A DNA stretch of 20,652 nt from an uncultured Selenomonadales bacterium (GTDB lineage: Bacteria > Bacillota > Negativicutes > Selenomonadales > Selenomonadaceae): positions 1 to 20,652 of the forward strand of contig CAMNLS010000005.1 of NCBI GenBank assembly GCA_946543495.1, read 5' to 3'. Shown here in pieces: positions 14,094 through 20,652 of this stretch. Every line of letters begins with the position of its first letter. The stretch's first letter is position 1. The position numbers and the translations under genes were made by a program. The notes beneath the pieces are model-generated. The model did no database searches. It saw only the letters and a program-made list of their open reading frames with translations, and was not told where the DNA came from.

Positions 14094-15455
14094 TTGATAA
14101 CGATTGAAGATATTCTTGAAACAAACCGAATGATAACCGTCAACAAGCTCGACGTGCGAACAATAACGATGGGCATTTCTTTAAGGGATTGCGCTCATCC
14201 GAATCTGCGCGACTTCTGCCGCAACGTCTACGATAAGATTACTCGTTCAGCAGAATTCCTCGTGAAGACGGGCGAGGAGATTGAATCGGAATACGGCGTG
14301 CCGATTATCAACAAAAGAATTTCAGTTACGCCGATTGCCATTGCCGCAGAGAGTTGCAAGGCTGAAAGCTACGTGCCGATTGCCGAGACGCTCGACCGCG
14401 CCGCTAAGGAAGTCGGCGTAAATTTTATCGGCGGCTTTAGTGCTCTCGTTGAAAAAGGTTACACGCCCGGCGACAGGATTTTAATTGAGTCGATACCTCA
14501 AGCACTCGCCGCGACCGATTTGGTTTGCTCGTCGATTAATCTGGCGTCGACTAAGGCGGGCATTAACATGGATTGCGTCCGCGAAATGGGCGAAGTCATC
14601 AAGCGGACGGCAGAGCTTACACGCAACAAGCAAGCTATCGGCTGTGCTAAGCTGGTTATCTTCGCCAATGCGCCCGAAGATAATCCGTTTATGGCGGGAG
14701 CGTTTCACGGCGTCAGCGAACCCGATAAAGTCATCAACGTTGGAGTCAGCGGACCGGGCGTCGTCAAGCACGCGTTGGAAGATTTAAAAGGCGCGAACTT
14801 CACGGAGATTGCCGAGACGATTAAGCGGACGGCGTTCAAGATTACTCGCGTGGGTCAGCTTGTCGCTCAAGAGGCGTCGCGGCGATTGGGCGTGCCGTTC
14901 GGGATAATCGATTTGTCATTGGCACCTACGCCCGCCGTCGGTGATTCAGTCGCACGAATTTTGGAGGAAATGGGGCTTGAGGCTTGCGGCGCACCCGGCA
15001 CAACTGCCGCGCTTGCTCTACTCAATGACGCGGTTAAGAAGGGCGGACTCATGGCAAGTTCACACGTCGGCGGCTTGAGCGGCGCGTTTATTCCCGTCAG
15101 CGAAGATGAAGGTATGATTCACGCGGTCAAGCAAGGTTCGTTGTCGATTGAAAAGCTTGAGGCGATGACTTGCGTCTGTAGCGTCGGGCTTGACATGATT
15201 GCGGTTGCCGGCGACGTGAGCGCGGCGACGTTGAGCGGGATTATCGCGGACGAGGCGGCGATTGGCGTCGTCAATAACAAGACGACTGCAGTTAGACTTA
15301 TTCCCGTGCCCAATGCCAAAGTCGGCGACGTTGTGGAGTATGGCGGCTTGCTTGGCTACTGTCCGATTGTGCCCGTCAAGAATCAATGGAGCTCGGAAGC
15401 GTTCATTGCTCGCGGCGGAAGAATCCCTGCACCAGTTAGGAGCTTGACGAATTAA
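14094..15455 (+). CDS. UPF0210 (DUF711, PFL-like) protein
   Basis: 453 residues, the standard length. TTG start at 14094 follows AGGAGG by 7 nt; the product opens with MITIEDILETNRMI, typical of the family. Other conserved stretches: TMGISLRDCAHPN, NFIGGFSALVEKGYTPGD, NMDCVREMGEVIK, FANAPEDNPFMAGAFHG, LAPTPAVGDSVARILEEMG, MASSHVGGLSGAFIPVSED and CVCSVGLDMIAVAGD. Databases label it PFL family because of a fold resemblance to glycyl radical enzymes, but no glycyl radical motif (RVxGY-like) is present, so it is not a radical enzyme by sequence. Reaction unknown; likely cytoplasmic and functionally tied to the ACT protein. Confidence 0.95.
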   Translation: MITIEDILETNRMITVNKLDVRTITMGISLRDCAHPNLRDFCRNVYDKITRSAEFLVKTGEEIESEYGVPIINKRISVTPIAIAAESCKAESYVPIAETLDRAAKEVGVNFIGGFSALVEKGYTPGDRILIESIPQALAATDLVCSSINLASTKAGINMDCVREMGEVIKRTAELTRNKQAIGCAKLVIFANAPEDNPFMAGAFHGVSEPDKVINVGVSGPGVVKHALEDLKGANFTEIAETIKRTAFKITRVGQLVAQEASRRLGVPFGIIDLSLAPTPAVGDSVARILEEMGLEACGAPGTTAALALLNDAVKKGGLMASSHVGGLSGAFIPVSEDEGMIHAVKQGSLSIEKLEAMTCVCSVGLDMIAVAGDVSAATLSGIIADEAAIGVVNNKTTAVRLIPVPNAKVGDVVEYGGLLGYCPIVPVKNQWSSEAFIARGGRIPAPVRSLTN

Positions 15456-15456
15456 C

Positions 15457-15897
15457 ATGATCACAATTAGAAAGATACAACGCGAAGACGCTGAGACCGT
15501 CCGCGATATGATGTGCAAGTTCTACACTTCGCCCGCAGTCATGACTAACGGTTCGGAAGAAATTTTCGTCGCGAACGTTGAGAATTGTCTTGGCGGCTCG
15601 TCGCTGGTTGAAGGCTTTGTCTTCGACGACGACGGGAAGATTATCGGCTATGGAATCACGGCTAAGAGTTATTCGACGGAGTTTGGCGGCGAATGCGTTT
15701 GGCTTGAAGATATTTTTATTGAGACGGAGTATCGCGGGCGCGGCGTCGGCTCAAAGTTTATTCAACATGTTAAGGAGCTTTATCCCGATAAAATCCTGCG
15801 GCTTGAGGCGGAAGAAGATAACGCGGCTGTGAAGCTCTATGAACGTCACGGCTTTAAGAAGTTGCCTTATCTTGAATTGGTTTGCACGGGTGATTGA
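15457..15897 (+). CDS. GNAT-family N-acetyltransferase
   Basis: 146 residues starting 1 nt after the UPF0210 stop; AGGAGC lies rather far upstream (about 16 nt), so translational coupling is likely. Clear GNAT pattern: ITIRKIQREDAETVRDMM, beta strands 4-5 with VWLEDIFIETEYRGRGVGSK (acetyl-CoA pyrophosphate loop RGRGVG), and NAAVKLYERHGFKKL near the C terminus. Resembles the RimI/diamine-acetyltransferase side of the superfamily, but the substrate cannot be named. Followed 1 nt later by nth. Confidence 0.88.
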   Translation: MITIRKIQREDAETVRDMMCKFYTSPAVMTNGSEEIFVANVENCLGGSSLVEGFVFDDDGKIIGYGITAKSYSTEFGGECVWLEDIFIETEYRGRGVGSKFIQHVKELYPDKILRLEAEEDNAAVKLYERHGFKKLPYLELVCTGD

Positions 15898-15898
15898 C

Positions 15899-16525
15899 AT
15901 GGACGACAAGATTAAACTTGAAGAGCTAAACATTTTGGAGGAGACTTATCGCGGCGCAGTTCCACAACTGAAATTCGATTCGGTCTTTGAACTGTTAGTC
16001 GCGGTGATTTTGTCCGCGCAGTGCACCGATAAGCGCGTTAATCAAGTCACGCATATTTTATTTCCGATAGCCAACACGCCCGAAAAAATTTTGCAGCTCG
16101 GTCAACCAAAGCTGGAAGAGATAATCAAGCCTTGTGGCTACTTCCGCGCGAAGGCTAAACACATCATCGGTTCCGCGCAGATTTTAATTGACGATTACGG
16201 CGGTGAAGTTCCTTCCGAATTCGACGAGCTGATAAAGTTGCCGGGCGTCGGGCGCAAGACCGCTAACGTTGTGACGAGCGTCGCCTTTAAAAATCCAGCC
16301 ATTGCCGTTGATACTCACGTCTTTCGCCTGTCTAATCGAATGAAGCTTGCCGAAGGCAACACGCCGCTTGAAGTGGAACTCGGCTTGCAGAAAATAATTC
16401 CGCGTGAGAAATGGTCGGACGCTCATCACTGGCTGATTTGGCATGGGCGCGAAGTCTGCAAGGCGCGTAATCCGAAGTGCAACGCTTGCCCGCTGTCTAA
16501 AGTCTGTCCTTCTGCTTGCCGATAA
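15899..16525 (+). CDS. nth: Endonuclease III (DNA glycosylase/AP lyase)
   Basis: Removes oxidised pyrimidines and nicks the abasic site. ATG at 15899, 1 nt after the GNAT stop; 208 residues. Every catalytic feature is present and falls at the E. coli Nth residue numbers: helix-hairpin-helix LPGVGRKTANVV with Lys120, VDTHVFR with Asp138, and the [4Fe-4S] cysteines 187, 194, 197 and 203 (CX6CX2CX5C). ILSAQCTDKRVN near residues 38-49 is the family N-terminal signature. A longer in-frame reading from 15839 lies inside the acetyltransferase gene and was discarded. No good ribosome binding site is visible, again suggesting coupled translation. Confidence 0.97.
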   Translation: MDDKIKLEELNILEETYRGAVPQLKFDSVFELLVAVILSAQCTDKRVNQVTHILFPIANTPEKILQLGQPKLEEIIKPCGYFRAKAKHIIGSAQILIDDYGGEVPSEFDELIKLPGVGRKTANVVTSVAFKNPAIAVDTHVFRLSNRMKLAEGNTPLEVELGLQKIIPREKWSDAHHWLIWHGREVCKARNPKCNACPLSKVCPSACR

Positions 16526-16547
16526 AGTTTCCAAAGGAGATGATCTT

Positions 16548-17243
16548 ATGGCGAGCAACGAGATTCATTTGGACAACCTTTATATCGGCGGCGCGGTGTC
16601 GCTCATGGAAGATTTGGAGCGGCGCGTTGAGAACTTCCACAAGCCGAAAACTTACGACGAGATTTTATCGGAGGCGCGGGACGGTCTCAAGGATAGTTCG
16701 CCGCAGGATATGACGCTTGACGAGTACAAAGCTTATATCGAAGGCAAGCTCCAAAACATTCCGCGTAACTTTACTCGGTATCGTGATGATGTGACGGTTT
16801 GCATTTCGGACGCGGGCTATCAGGCTATGCAAAATGATTCGGAGTATGAAGCGTGGGTTCTTGACAGCGTGCGCGAGGAGCTTGCCTTCCCCGATTATCT
16901 TTGCGGCTATCCTGGCACCTATGGACGTTATGACGTTATGCAGTTCGGCGCGACTAAGGAAGATTTTCGCGGGCACATGTCAGCGATTCATAAAAATGAT
17001 TCGCGCCACGTCGAAGAAGAAACTTATTGGGAACGGCGGCTTAAACGATTGAAGGCACGCCTTAAGGCTGAACAGGAACTCTTTGAGCATGAACAGCTTT
17101 TGCAGAAGGTCAACGACGAGTCCGCGCAGGTCGAAGCAATTCAAAAGGCGCGAGAAGGTTTAACAGACCCTTTCGCGCCGCAAAAGCCGATTATCGGAGT
17201 GCCGGCAAGTTATCTCTTGGGCATGTTGGACGCCAGCAATTAA
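16548..17243 (+). CDS. Uncharacterised protein with C-terminal coiled coil
   Basis: 231 residues from ATG at 16548, with AAAGGAGA about 8 nt upstream; a longer frame from 16443 overlaps nth and is unlikely. Not recognised. The first half is acidic and polar; the centre has VTVCISDAGYQAMQNDSEYE, then LAFPDYLCGYPGTYGRYD and VMQFGATKEDFRGHM, an ordered, aromatic-rich globular segment. Residues about 160-205 are rich in K, R, E, L and Q with heptad spacing (WERRLKRLKARLKAEQEL and onward), a likely coiled coil. No signal peptide or membrane segment. It is last in the plus-strand string after nth (22 nt gap) and ends back to back with the DeoR gene. Confidence 0.75.
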   Translation: MASNEIHLDNLYIGGAVSLMEDLERRVENFHKPKTYDEILSEARDGLKDSSPQDMTLDEYKAYIEGKLQNIPRNFTRYRDDVTVCISDAGYQAMQNDSEYEAWVLDSVREELAFPDYLCGYPGTYGRYDVMQFGATKEDFRGHMSAIHKNDSRHVEEETYWERRLKRLKARLKAEQELFEHEQLLQKVNDESAQVEAIQKAREGLTDPFAPQKPIIGVPASYLLGMLDASN

Positions 17244-18014
17244 TCATTCCGCTGAAATAATTTGCACGCCTAACTTTTCAGCGGTCGTCGTGAGTTCGTC
17301 GGAGAGTTTAGTTTCAGTGATGACGCCCGTGACTTTATCGAGCCTTGCAAAGTTGTACGTGCCCACAACACCAATCTTGCGCGACTCGGCGATTATATAG
17401 GAAGACTTGCTTATATCAATTATTCGCGCCTTGTGGATGCCGCCAGCGGTGTCACGCGAGGTCAGCGAATTTTTTTTGATGTCGACGCCGAACGCGCCGA
17501 TAAACGAGATGTCCGGGCGGAAGTTCGAGATAAATTCCAAGTTCAACGCGTCTGAGAAACCGTCGCGGCTTTGATTAATCTGTCCGCCCGCGAAGATTAA
17601 ATTTATCTTCGGATTGCGGGCGAGCATGACAAGTACGTCAACCATGTTTGTTAGGATTTTATAATTGGTCTCAGTCTTTTCCAGAATTTGCGCAATGGCT
17701 ATGCTTATCGTTGAGATGTCGAGAAAAACTACGTCTTGCGGTTGAATGAGCTTGACGGCGGCGGCGGCGATTTTTCTTTTAGCCTCCACGTCGGAGATAC
17801 GCCGCTTGTTTGCTTCGGTCATCTGAAGTTTTTCTTCTATTGAGACTGCGCCACCGTAAGTGCGTTTCAATTTCCCGTCAAGCTCCAGCGAGCTTAAATC
17901 TTTGCGGATTGAGTCTTCAGTCACGGAGAAAATTTCTGCAAGCTCTTTTACTAAAACTTTGCCGTCGCGTTCGAGCATTTCTAAAATCTTTGCTTGCCGC
18001 TCTTCTAAAAACAT
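17244..18014 (-). CDS. DeoR/GlpR-family sugar-responsive transcription regulator
   Basis: 256 residues from ATG at 18014, with GAGGTGG 5 nt upstream; an in-frame extension to 18047 is unsupported. N-terminal winged helix: ERQAKILEMLERDGKVLVKE, then FSVTEDSIRKDLSSLE and LKRTYGGAV, the DeoR recognition region. The C-terminal sugar-phosphate-sensing domain shows VFLDISTISIAIA, LIFAGGQINQSRDGFSDA, FIGAFGVD and TYNFARLDKVTGVITE. Such regulators repress sugar-use genes and are released by phosphorylated sugars. It follows ptsI on the same strand but behind a terminator and with its own promoter. Targets unknown; no clear cognate operon is in view except the PTS genes and the distant glycyl radical locus. 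Confidence 0.92.
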   Translation of the reverse strand: MFLEERQAKILEMLERDGKVLVKELAEIFSVTEDSIRKDLSSLELDGKLKRTYGGAVSIEEKLQMTEANKRRISDVEAKRKIAAAAVKLIQPQDVVFLDISTISIAIAQILEKTETNYKILTNMVDVLVMLARNPKINLIFAGGQINQSRDGFSDALNLEFISNFRPDISFIGAFGVDIKKNSLTSRDTAGGIHKARIIDISKSSYIIAESRKIGVVGTYNFARLDKVTGVITETKLSDELTTTAEKLGVQIISAE

Positions 18015-18045
18015 TTCTGCCACCTCACTTAACAATTTAATTAGC

Positions 18046-18074
18046 ATGATACAACAGAGCCGCTACCATTGCAA
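18046..18074 (-). promoter_or_regulatory. Promoter of the DeoR-family gene
   Basis: Minus-strand TTGCAA (18069-18074), 17-nt spacer, TATCAT (18046-18051), lying just downstream of the ptsI terminator. Confidence 0.55.
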
Positions 18075-18076
18075 AC

Positions 18077-18104
18077 AAAAACCCCCGCCGACTTTCGACG
18101 AGGG
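18077..18104 (-). terminator. Rho-independent terminator of ptsI
   Basis: On the minus strand CCCTCGTCGA (18104-18095) pairs with TCGGCGGGGG (18091-18082) with two G-T wobbles and a 3-nt loop, followed by TTTTTG. It is about 35 nt past the ptsI stop. Confidence 0.85.
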
Positions 18105-18138
18105 CTTTTATTATCGGAACTTCACAAGCGTTTAAAGA

Positions 18139-19860
18139 TTATCCGAGTGTTGCAAGGTAATCTTTAATCTTGTCGCCGTCTTCCATCTCCATGACTTTAT
18201 CGAGAATCTCTTTTGCCTTCACGAGGGTGATATTGCGAATACGTTCTTTGACGCGCGGAATGGAAGGTGCGCTCATCGACAATTCTTTAATGCCCATAGC
18301 CATCAAGATAATTGCCGCGTTCGGGTCGGATGCCATTTCGCCGCACATGCCAGCCCATTTGCCTTCCTTGTTAGCGGATTCAATCGTGCGTTTGATGAGG
18401 CGGAGCACTGCCGGGTTGAAGTGGTTGTAGAGATAAGAAATTTGTGCATTGCCGCGGTCAACAGCCAGCGTGTATTGAACGAGGTCATTGGTGCCGATTG
18501 AGAAGAAGTCGACGTATTTGGCGAGAACCGGAGCCATGACAGCTGCCGCAGGAGTCTCAACCATGATACCGACTTGAACGCTATCGGAATACTCTTTGCC
18601 TTCGTGAACGAGTTCCATTTTGGCTTCTTCAACGAACTGTTTAGCCGCGAGGAATTCTTCGACGTTGATAACCATCGGGAACATAATCGCCGCTTTGCCA
18701 TAGACGCCGGCGCGGAGAATAGCTTTAATCTGCGGCATGAACAAATCTCTGCGGCGCAGGCTAATACGAATGGCGCGATAGCCGAGGAACGGATTTTCTT
18801 CGTGACCGACTTGGATATACGGAAGAGGTTTATCGCCGCCGATATCCATTGTGCGGATAACGCAGAGTCCTTCGCCGTGCGAGACGGTAGCGCAGTGTTC
18901 GACAGCTGCTTTATACTGTTTGAACTGGTCTTCTTCCTTCGGAACATCGGTTTTGCCCATGAAGACGAATTCGGAACGGAACAGACCAACGCCGGTTGCG
19001 CCGTAATCTTTAACAGCCGCATCTGCATCAGCAGGCGAGCCGATATTGGCAACGAGTTCAACTTCTTTGCCGTCAAGCGTAATGGCGGGCTTGTCTTTAA
19101 GTTCAGCGTAGTGAGCTTTAAGCTCTTCTTGCTTCTTGATTTTCTCGTTGTAGCTTTCGCGTTCTTCTTCACTGGGACGAATCAAAATTTCGCCTGTGGA
19201 GCCGTCAAGGATAACGGGATCGCCGTCTGCAATATGCGTAATGCCTTCGCCGACGCCGACGATGGTCGGAATGGCGCGGGTCTTTGCAATGATGACAGCG
19301 TGCGCGGTGGTGGAGCCGACGCCAAGGATAACGCCCGCGATTTTATCTGTGGGCAGTCCGGCAATAACGGAAGGCTCAATGTCTTTGCCCGCGACGATAA
19401 CTTTGCCGGCGATTTCAGGCTCTTTGATTCCGAGGAGGTATTTGGCAATACGTTTGCCGACGTCGCGCATATCAACAGCACGTCCACGGAAGTATTCGTC
19501 TTCCATTTCCTCAAAGATTCGCGCCTGAGACTCGTAAGCGTCGATGACTGCCTTGGGAGCCGAGCCGCTGACATCGATTTCTTGATCAATAACTGCACTC
19601 ATTGCAGGGTCTTCGACCATCATGCGGTGTGCGTCCAAAATGCCTGCCTGTTCTTTGAGGTCTTTGGCGAGGAATTCTTCAATGCTTTTCTTGAGGTTTT
19701 CGGCAACGGCTACGAGTGCTTCCGCAGCGCGTTTCTTTTCTGTTTTCTTCGAGTGGGGTTTATAAGCAACCAAGAAGCTGTCGAGGTTTTGACCCGCAAG
19801 CAAAATGTTGCCAACTGCGATACCAGCGATTACGCCTTTACCTTTGATTTTCTTTGCCAT
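18139..19860 (-). CDS. ptsI: PTS enzyme I (phosphoenolpyruvate-protein phosphotransferase)
   Basis: 573 residues, the normal length. Transfers phosphate from PEP to HPr. ATG at 19860 follows GGAGGG. The phospho-acceptor His187 sits in GVGSTTAHAVIIAK, slightly off the usual GGRTSHxAIxAR; the PEP-binding domain has GLFRSEFVFM, RTMDIGGDKPLPY, NPFLGYRAIR, the perfect signature FSIGTNDLVQYTLAVDRGN and the catalytic GMCGE (Cys506). Downstream of ptsH, separated by 87 nt containing a terminator-like hairpin. Confidence 0.97.
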   Translation of the reverse strand: MAKKIKGKGVIAGIAVGNILLAGQNLDSFLVAYKPHSKKTEKKRAAEALVAVAENLKKSIEEFLAKDLKEQAGILDAHRMMVEDPAMSAVIDQEIDVSGSAPKAVIDAYESQARIFEEMEDEYFRGRAVDMRDVGKRIAKYLLGIKEPEIAGKVIVAGKDIEPSVIAGLPTDKIAGVILGVGSTTAHAVIIAKTRAIPTIVGVGEGITHIADGDPVILDGSTGEILIRPSEEERESYNEKIKKQEELKAHYAELKDKPAITLDGKEVELVANIGSPADADAAVKDYGATGVGLFRSEFVFMGKTDVPKEEDQFKQYKAAVEHCATVSHGEGLCVIRTMDIGGDKPLPYIQVGHEENPFLGYRAIRISLRRRDLFMPQIKAILRAGVYGKAAIMFPMVINVEEFLAAKQFVEEAKMELVHEGKEYSDSVQVGIMVETPAAAVMAPVLAKYVDFFSIGTNDLVQYTLAVDRGNAQISYLYNHFNPAVLRLIKRTIESANKEGKWAGMCGEMASDPNAAIILMAMGIKELSMSAPSIPRVKERIRNITLVKAKEILDKVMEMEDGDKIKDYLATLG

Positions 19861-19884
19861 AATTTTCCCTCCAAAACGTTACAT

Positions 19885-19924
19885 AAAAAGGGAGGCTGAA
19901 AAAATTTCTTAGCCAACCTCCCTT
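19885..19924 (-). terminator. Intercistronic terminator-like hairpin between ptsH and ptsI
   Basis: Minus-strand AAGGGAGG (19924-19917) pairs perfectly with CCTCCCTT (19895-19888), 8 bp, with a 21-nt loop, and runs into TTTTT. The loop also holds a possible GGCT/AGCC extension. Likely an attenuator giving more HPr than enzyme I mRNA; the long loop makes it weaker than a full terminator. Confidence 0.65.
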
Positions 19925-19947
19925 GAGTTTGCAACACAATGAATGAA

Positions 19948-20214
19948 TTACGCTTCGCCGAATTTGCTGTCAACGAGTGCCTTGAGCTGAGCAACGGCGT
20001 CTGCTTCGTCCGGACCATCAGCAACAAGAGTAATCTCGGTGCCTTTGCTCAAGCCCATGCTCATGATCATAAGAATGCTCTTGGCGTCGACGGTCTTGCC
20101 TTTAGCCTTAATCTGAACCTTCGATTTGAACGAGGACGCTTTCTGCACGAACACCGATGCGGGACGCGCATGAATACCGGTTGCGTTTTGAATGGTGGTG
20201 GTTGCTTCAGTCAT
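19948..20214 (-). CDS. ptsH: PTS phosphocarrier protein HPr
   Basis: 88 residues, standard length. The active-site His15 is in ATGIHARPAS and the regulatory Ser46 in DAKSILMIMSMG, the site phosphorylated by HPr kinase in Firmicutes for carbon catabolite control. ATG at 20214 follows AGGAGAGGG. First gene of ptsHI. Having Ser46 in a Gram-positive-like context argues that HPrK and CcpA are present elsewhere in the genome. Confidence 0.97.
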   Translation of the reverse strand: MTEATTTIQNATGIHARPASVFVQKASSFKSKVQIKAKGKTVDAKSILMIMSMGLSKGTEITLVADGPDEADAVAQLKALVDSKFGEA

Positions 20215-20246
20215 TAATTACCCTCTCCTATCTCTATACAAATCAT

Positions 20247-20275
20247 TATTTAACGGCTGTCACCCTTGCGGGCAA
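20247..20275 (-). promoter_or_regulatory. Tentative promoter of ptsHI
   Basis: Minus-strand TTGCCC (20270-20275), 17-nt spacer, TAAATA (20247-20252). The alternative GTGACA with TATAGA has a 19-nt spacer. The intergenic region upstream (to about 20400) is A/T-rich, with runs of AAAATTTTT-type tracts, and holds no gene that I can support. Confidence 0.4.
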
Positions 20276-20409
20276 CTTTTACAAAACTGCTATTCGCCGC
20301 CACTTTTCATGTTCCTGCTTGTTGATAAAAAATTTTCAAAAAATTTTTCGCAGGGTTGATTAATGCAAGAAAGTTTTTAGAATAACTGCCCAAAGGAAAT
20401 AGACTAACT

Positions 20410-20496
20410 ATGGGTAATTATTTTATAAAGAACTCAATAGCCTTGTTATTCGTTGCGACATTCGTTATAGTCTCTTTGGCGGTTTTATTCCCGTGA
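20410..20496 (+). CDS. Possible 28-residue single-pass membrane peptide
   Basis: ATG at 20410 to TGA at 20496. After a short basic start (MGNYFIKNS) the peptide is almost entirely hydrophobic (IALLFVATFVIVSLAVLFP), long enough for one membrane helix. AAAGGAA lies about 11 nt upstream and a fair promoter (TTGATT 20356-20361, 16 nt, TAGAAT 20378-20383) about 30 nt before the start. Against it: the length is short enough to occur by chance and an antisense transposase-like remnant may occupy the same DNA. Function unknown. Confidence 0.25.
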   Translation: MGNYFIKNSIALLFVATFVIVSLAVLFP

Positions 20497-20520
20497 GCCA
20501 TGCGATAACGTTTACGAGTC

Positions 20521-20652
20521 TTACGGTGAATCTATGAAGAAGGCTCCACTAGCATTAATTCCAATGCATCTCTGTATTACCAGGAAAGCTAAAATCTTTT
20601 TGAAAAAAATCAAGGCGTCGGAAAAAATTTTTGGGAGTAAATTGGGGATAAG
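20521..20652 (-). pseudogene. Possible decayed IS982-type transposase fragment at the right edge
   Basis: The minus strand is open from the window edge to a TAA at 20521 (43 codons). It ends in INASGAFFIDSP, which resembles the TGIxFIDST block around the first catalytic Asp of IS982-family transposases; the upstream hydrophobic stretch (ALIFFKKILAFLVI) also fits the region before that block. Immediately after, another frame reads HRKTRKRYRM, loosely like the basic VCHNRRIxRHK segment, so a frameshift is implied. The match rests on a short motif from memory, and the N-terminal part is outside the window. Confidence 0.3.

Noticed and set aside
14094..15455. UPF0210 as a second glycyl radical enzyme (its database label is PFL family)
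   Set aside because: No glycyl radical loop, no GCxE-type cysteine motif in the right context, and only about 450 residues.
18574..19899. A 441-codon plus-strand open frame opposite ptsI
   Set aside because: It is the exact antisense of a fully conserved ptsI; its translation is low-complexity and Phe/Asn/Ala-rich with no family resemblance and no ribosome binding site.
1..20652. tRNA, rRNA, CRISPR arrays, toxin-antitoxin or restriction genes, intact IS elements
   Set aside because: I searched intergenic stretches for T-arm patterns, regularly spaced repeats and mobile-element motifs and saw none that hold up beyond the weak remnant at the right edge.

Overview
The window looks like chromosome from an anaerobic, Gram-negative-staining member of the Firmicutes, most likely Negativicutes (Selenomonadales-like). 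Firmicutes-type genes (RNase J, a SigH-type sigma factor, an HPr with both His15 and Ser46, AGGAGG-type ribosome binding sites, TTG/GTG starts) sit beside an LPS-type glycosyltransferase operon (GT4, a WaaE-like GT2, a GT9 heptosyltransferase). Oxygen-sensitive glycyl radical chemistry and cobamide synthesis fit an anaerobe. This placement is inferred from gene content, not from a marker gene.

Layout. (1) 1-3686: a glycyl radical locus. A YbiW-like glycyl radical enzyme (running off the left edge) and a ROK sugar-kinase-family gene lie on the minus strand; the radical SAM activase is divergent on the plus strand. YbiW of E. coli is an anhydroglucitol-6-phosphate lyase, so an anhydrosugar-using module is the leading hypothesis. 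The ROK protein has substitutions at two key kinase motifs. (2) 3816-7673: a minus-strand, overlapping four-gene operon, DUF535 (VirK/YbjX) - GT4 - GT2 - GT9, probably for LPS core or another surface glycan; the GT4 gene carries a heptanucleotide tandem repeat. (3) 7807-9480: RNase J on plus, sharing a bidirectional terminator with (4) 9518-11963: a minus-strand cobU - GNAT - cobQ operon with 1-4 nt overlaps, preceded by a leader of about 180 nt rich in inverted repeats. (5) 12270-13710: sigH and an MmcQ/YjbR-family gene, separated by a terminator and a second heptad repeat. (6) 13812-17243: a plus-strand string: ACT protein (UPF0237), UPF0210, GNAT acetyltransferase, endonuclease III and an unrecognised 231-residue protein. 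(7) 17244-20214, minus strand: a DeoR-type regulator and the general PTS genes ptsH-ptsI, with a terminator-like hairpin between ptsH and ptsI. (8) 20215-20652: ptsH leader, a possible tiny membrane-peptide ORF, and what may be a decayed transposase fragment at the right edge.

The PTS proteins plus the DeoR regulator suggest PEP-driven sugar uptake and carbon control; HPr Ser46 implies an HPr-kinase/CcpA-type response that could reach the glycyl radical locus (a cre-like sequence overlaps the activase promoter). The most interesting parts are the GRE-ROK-activase module, the structured cobU leader, the GNAT embedded in the cobamide operon, and the two heptanucleotide repeat tracts. No rRNA, tRNA, CRISPR array or intact mobile element was recognised.
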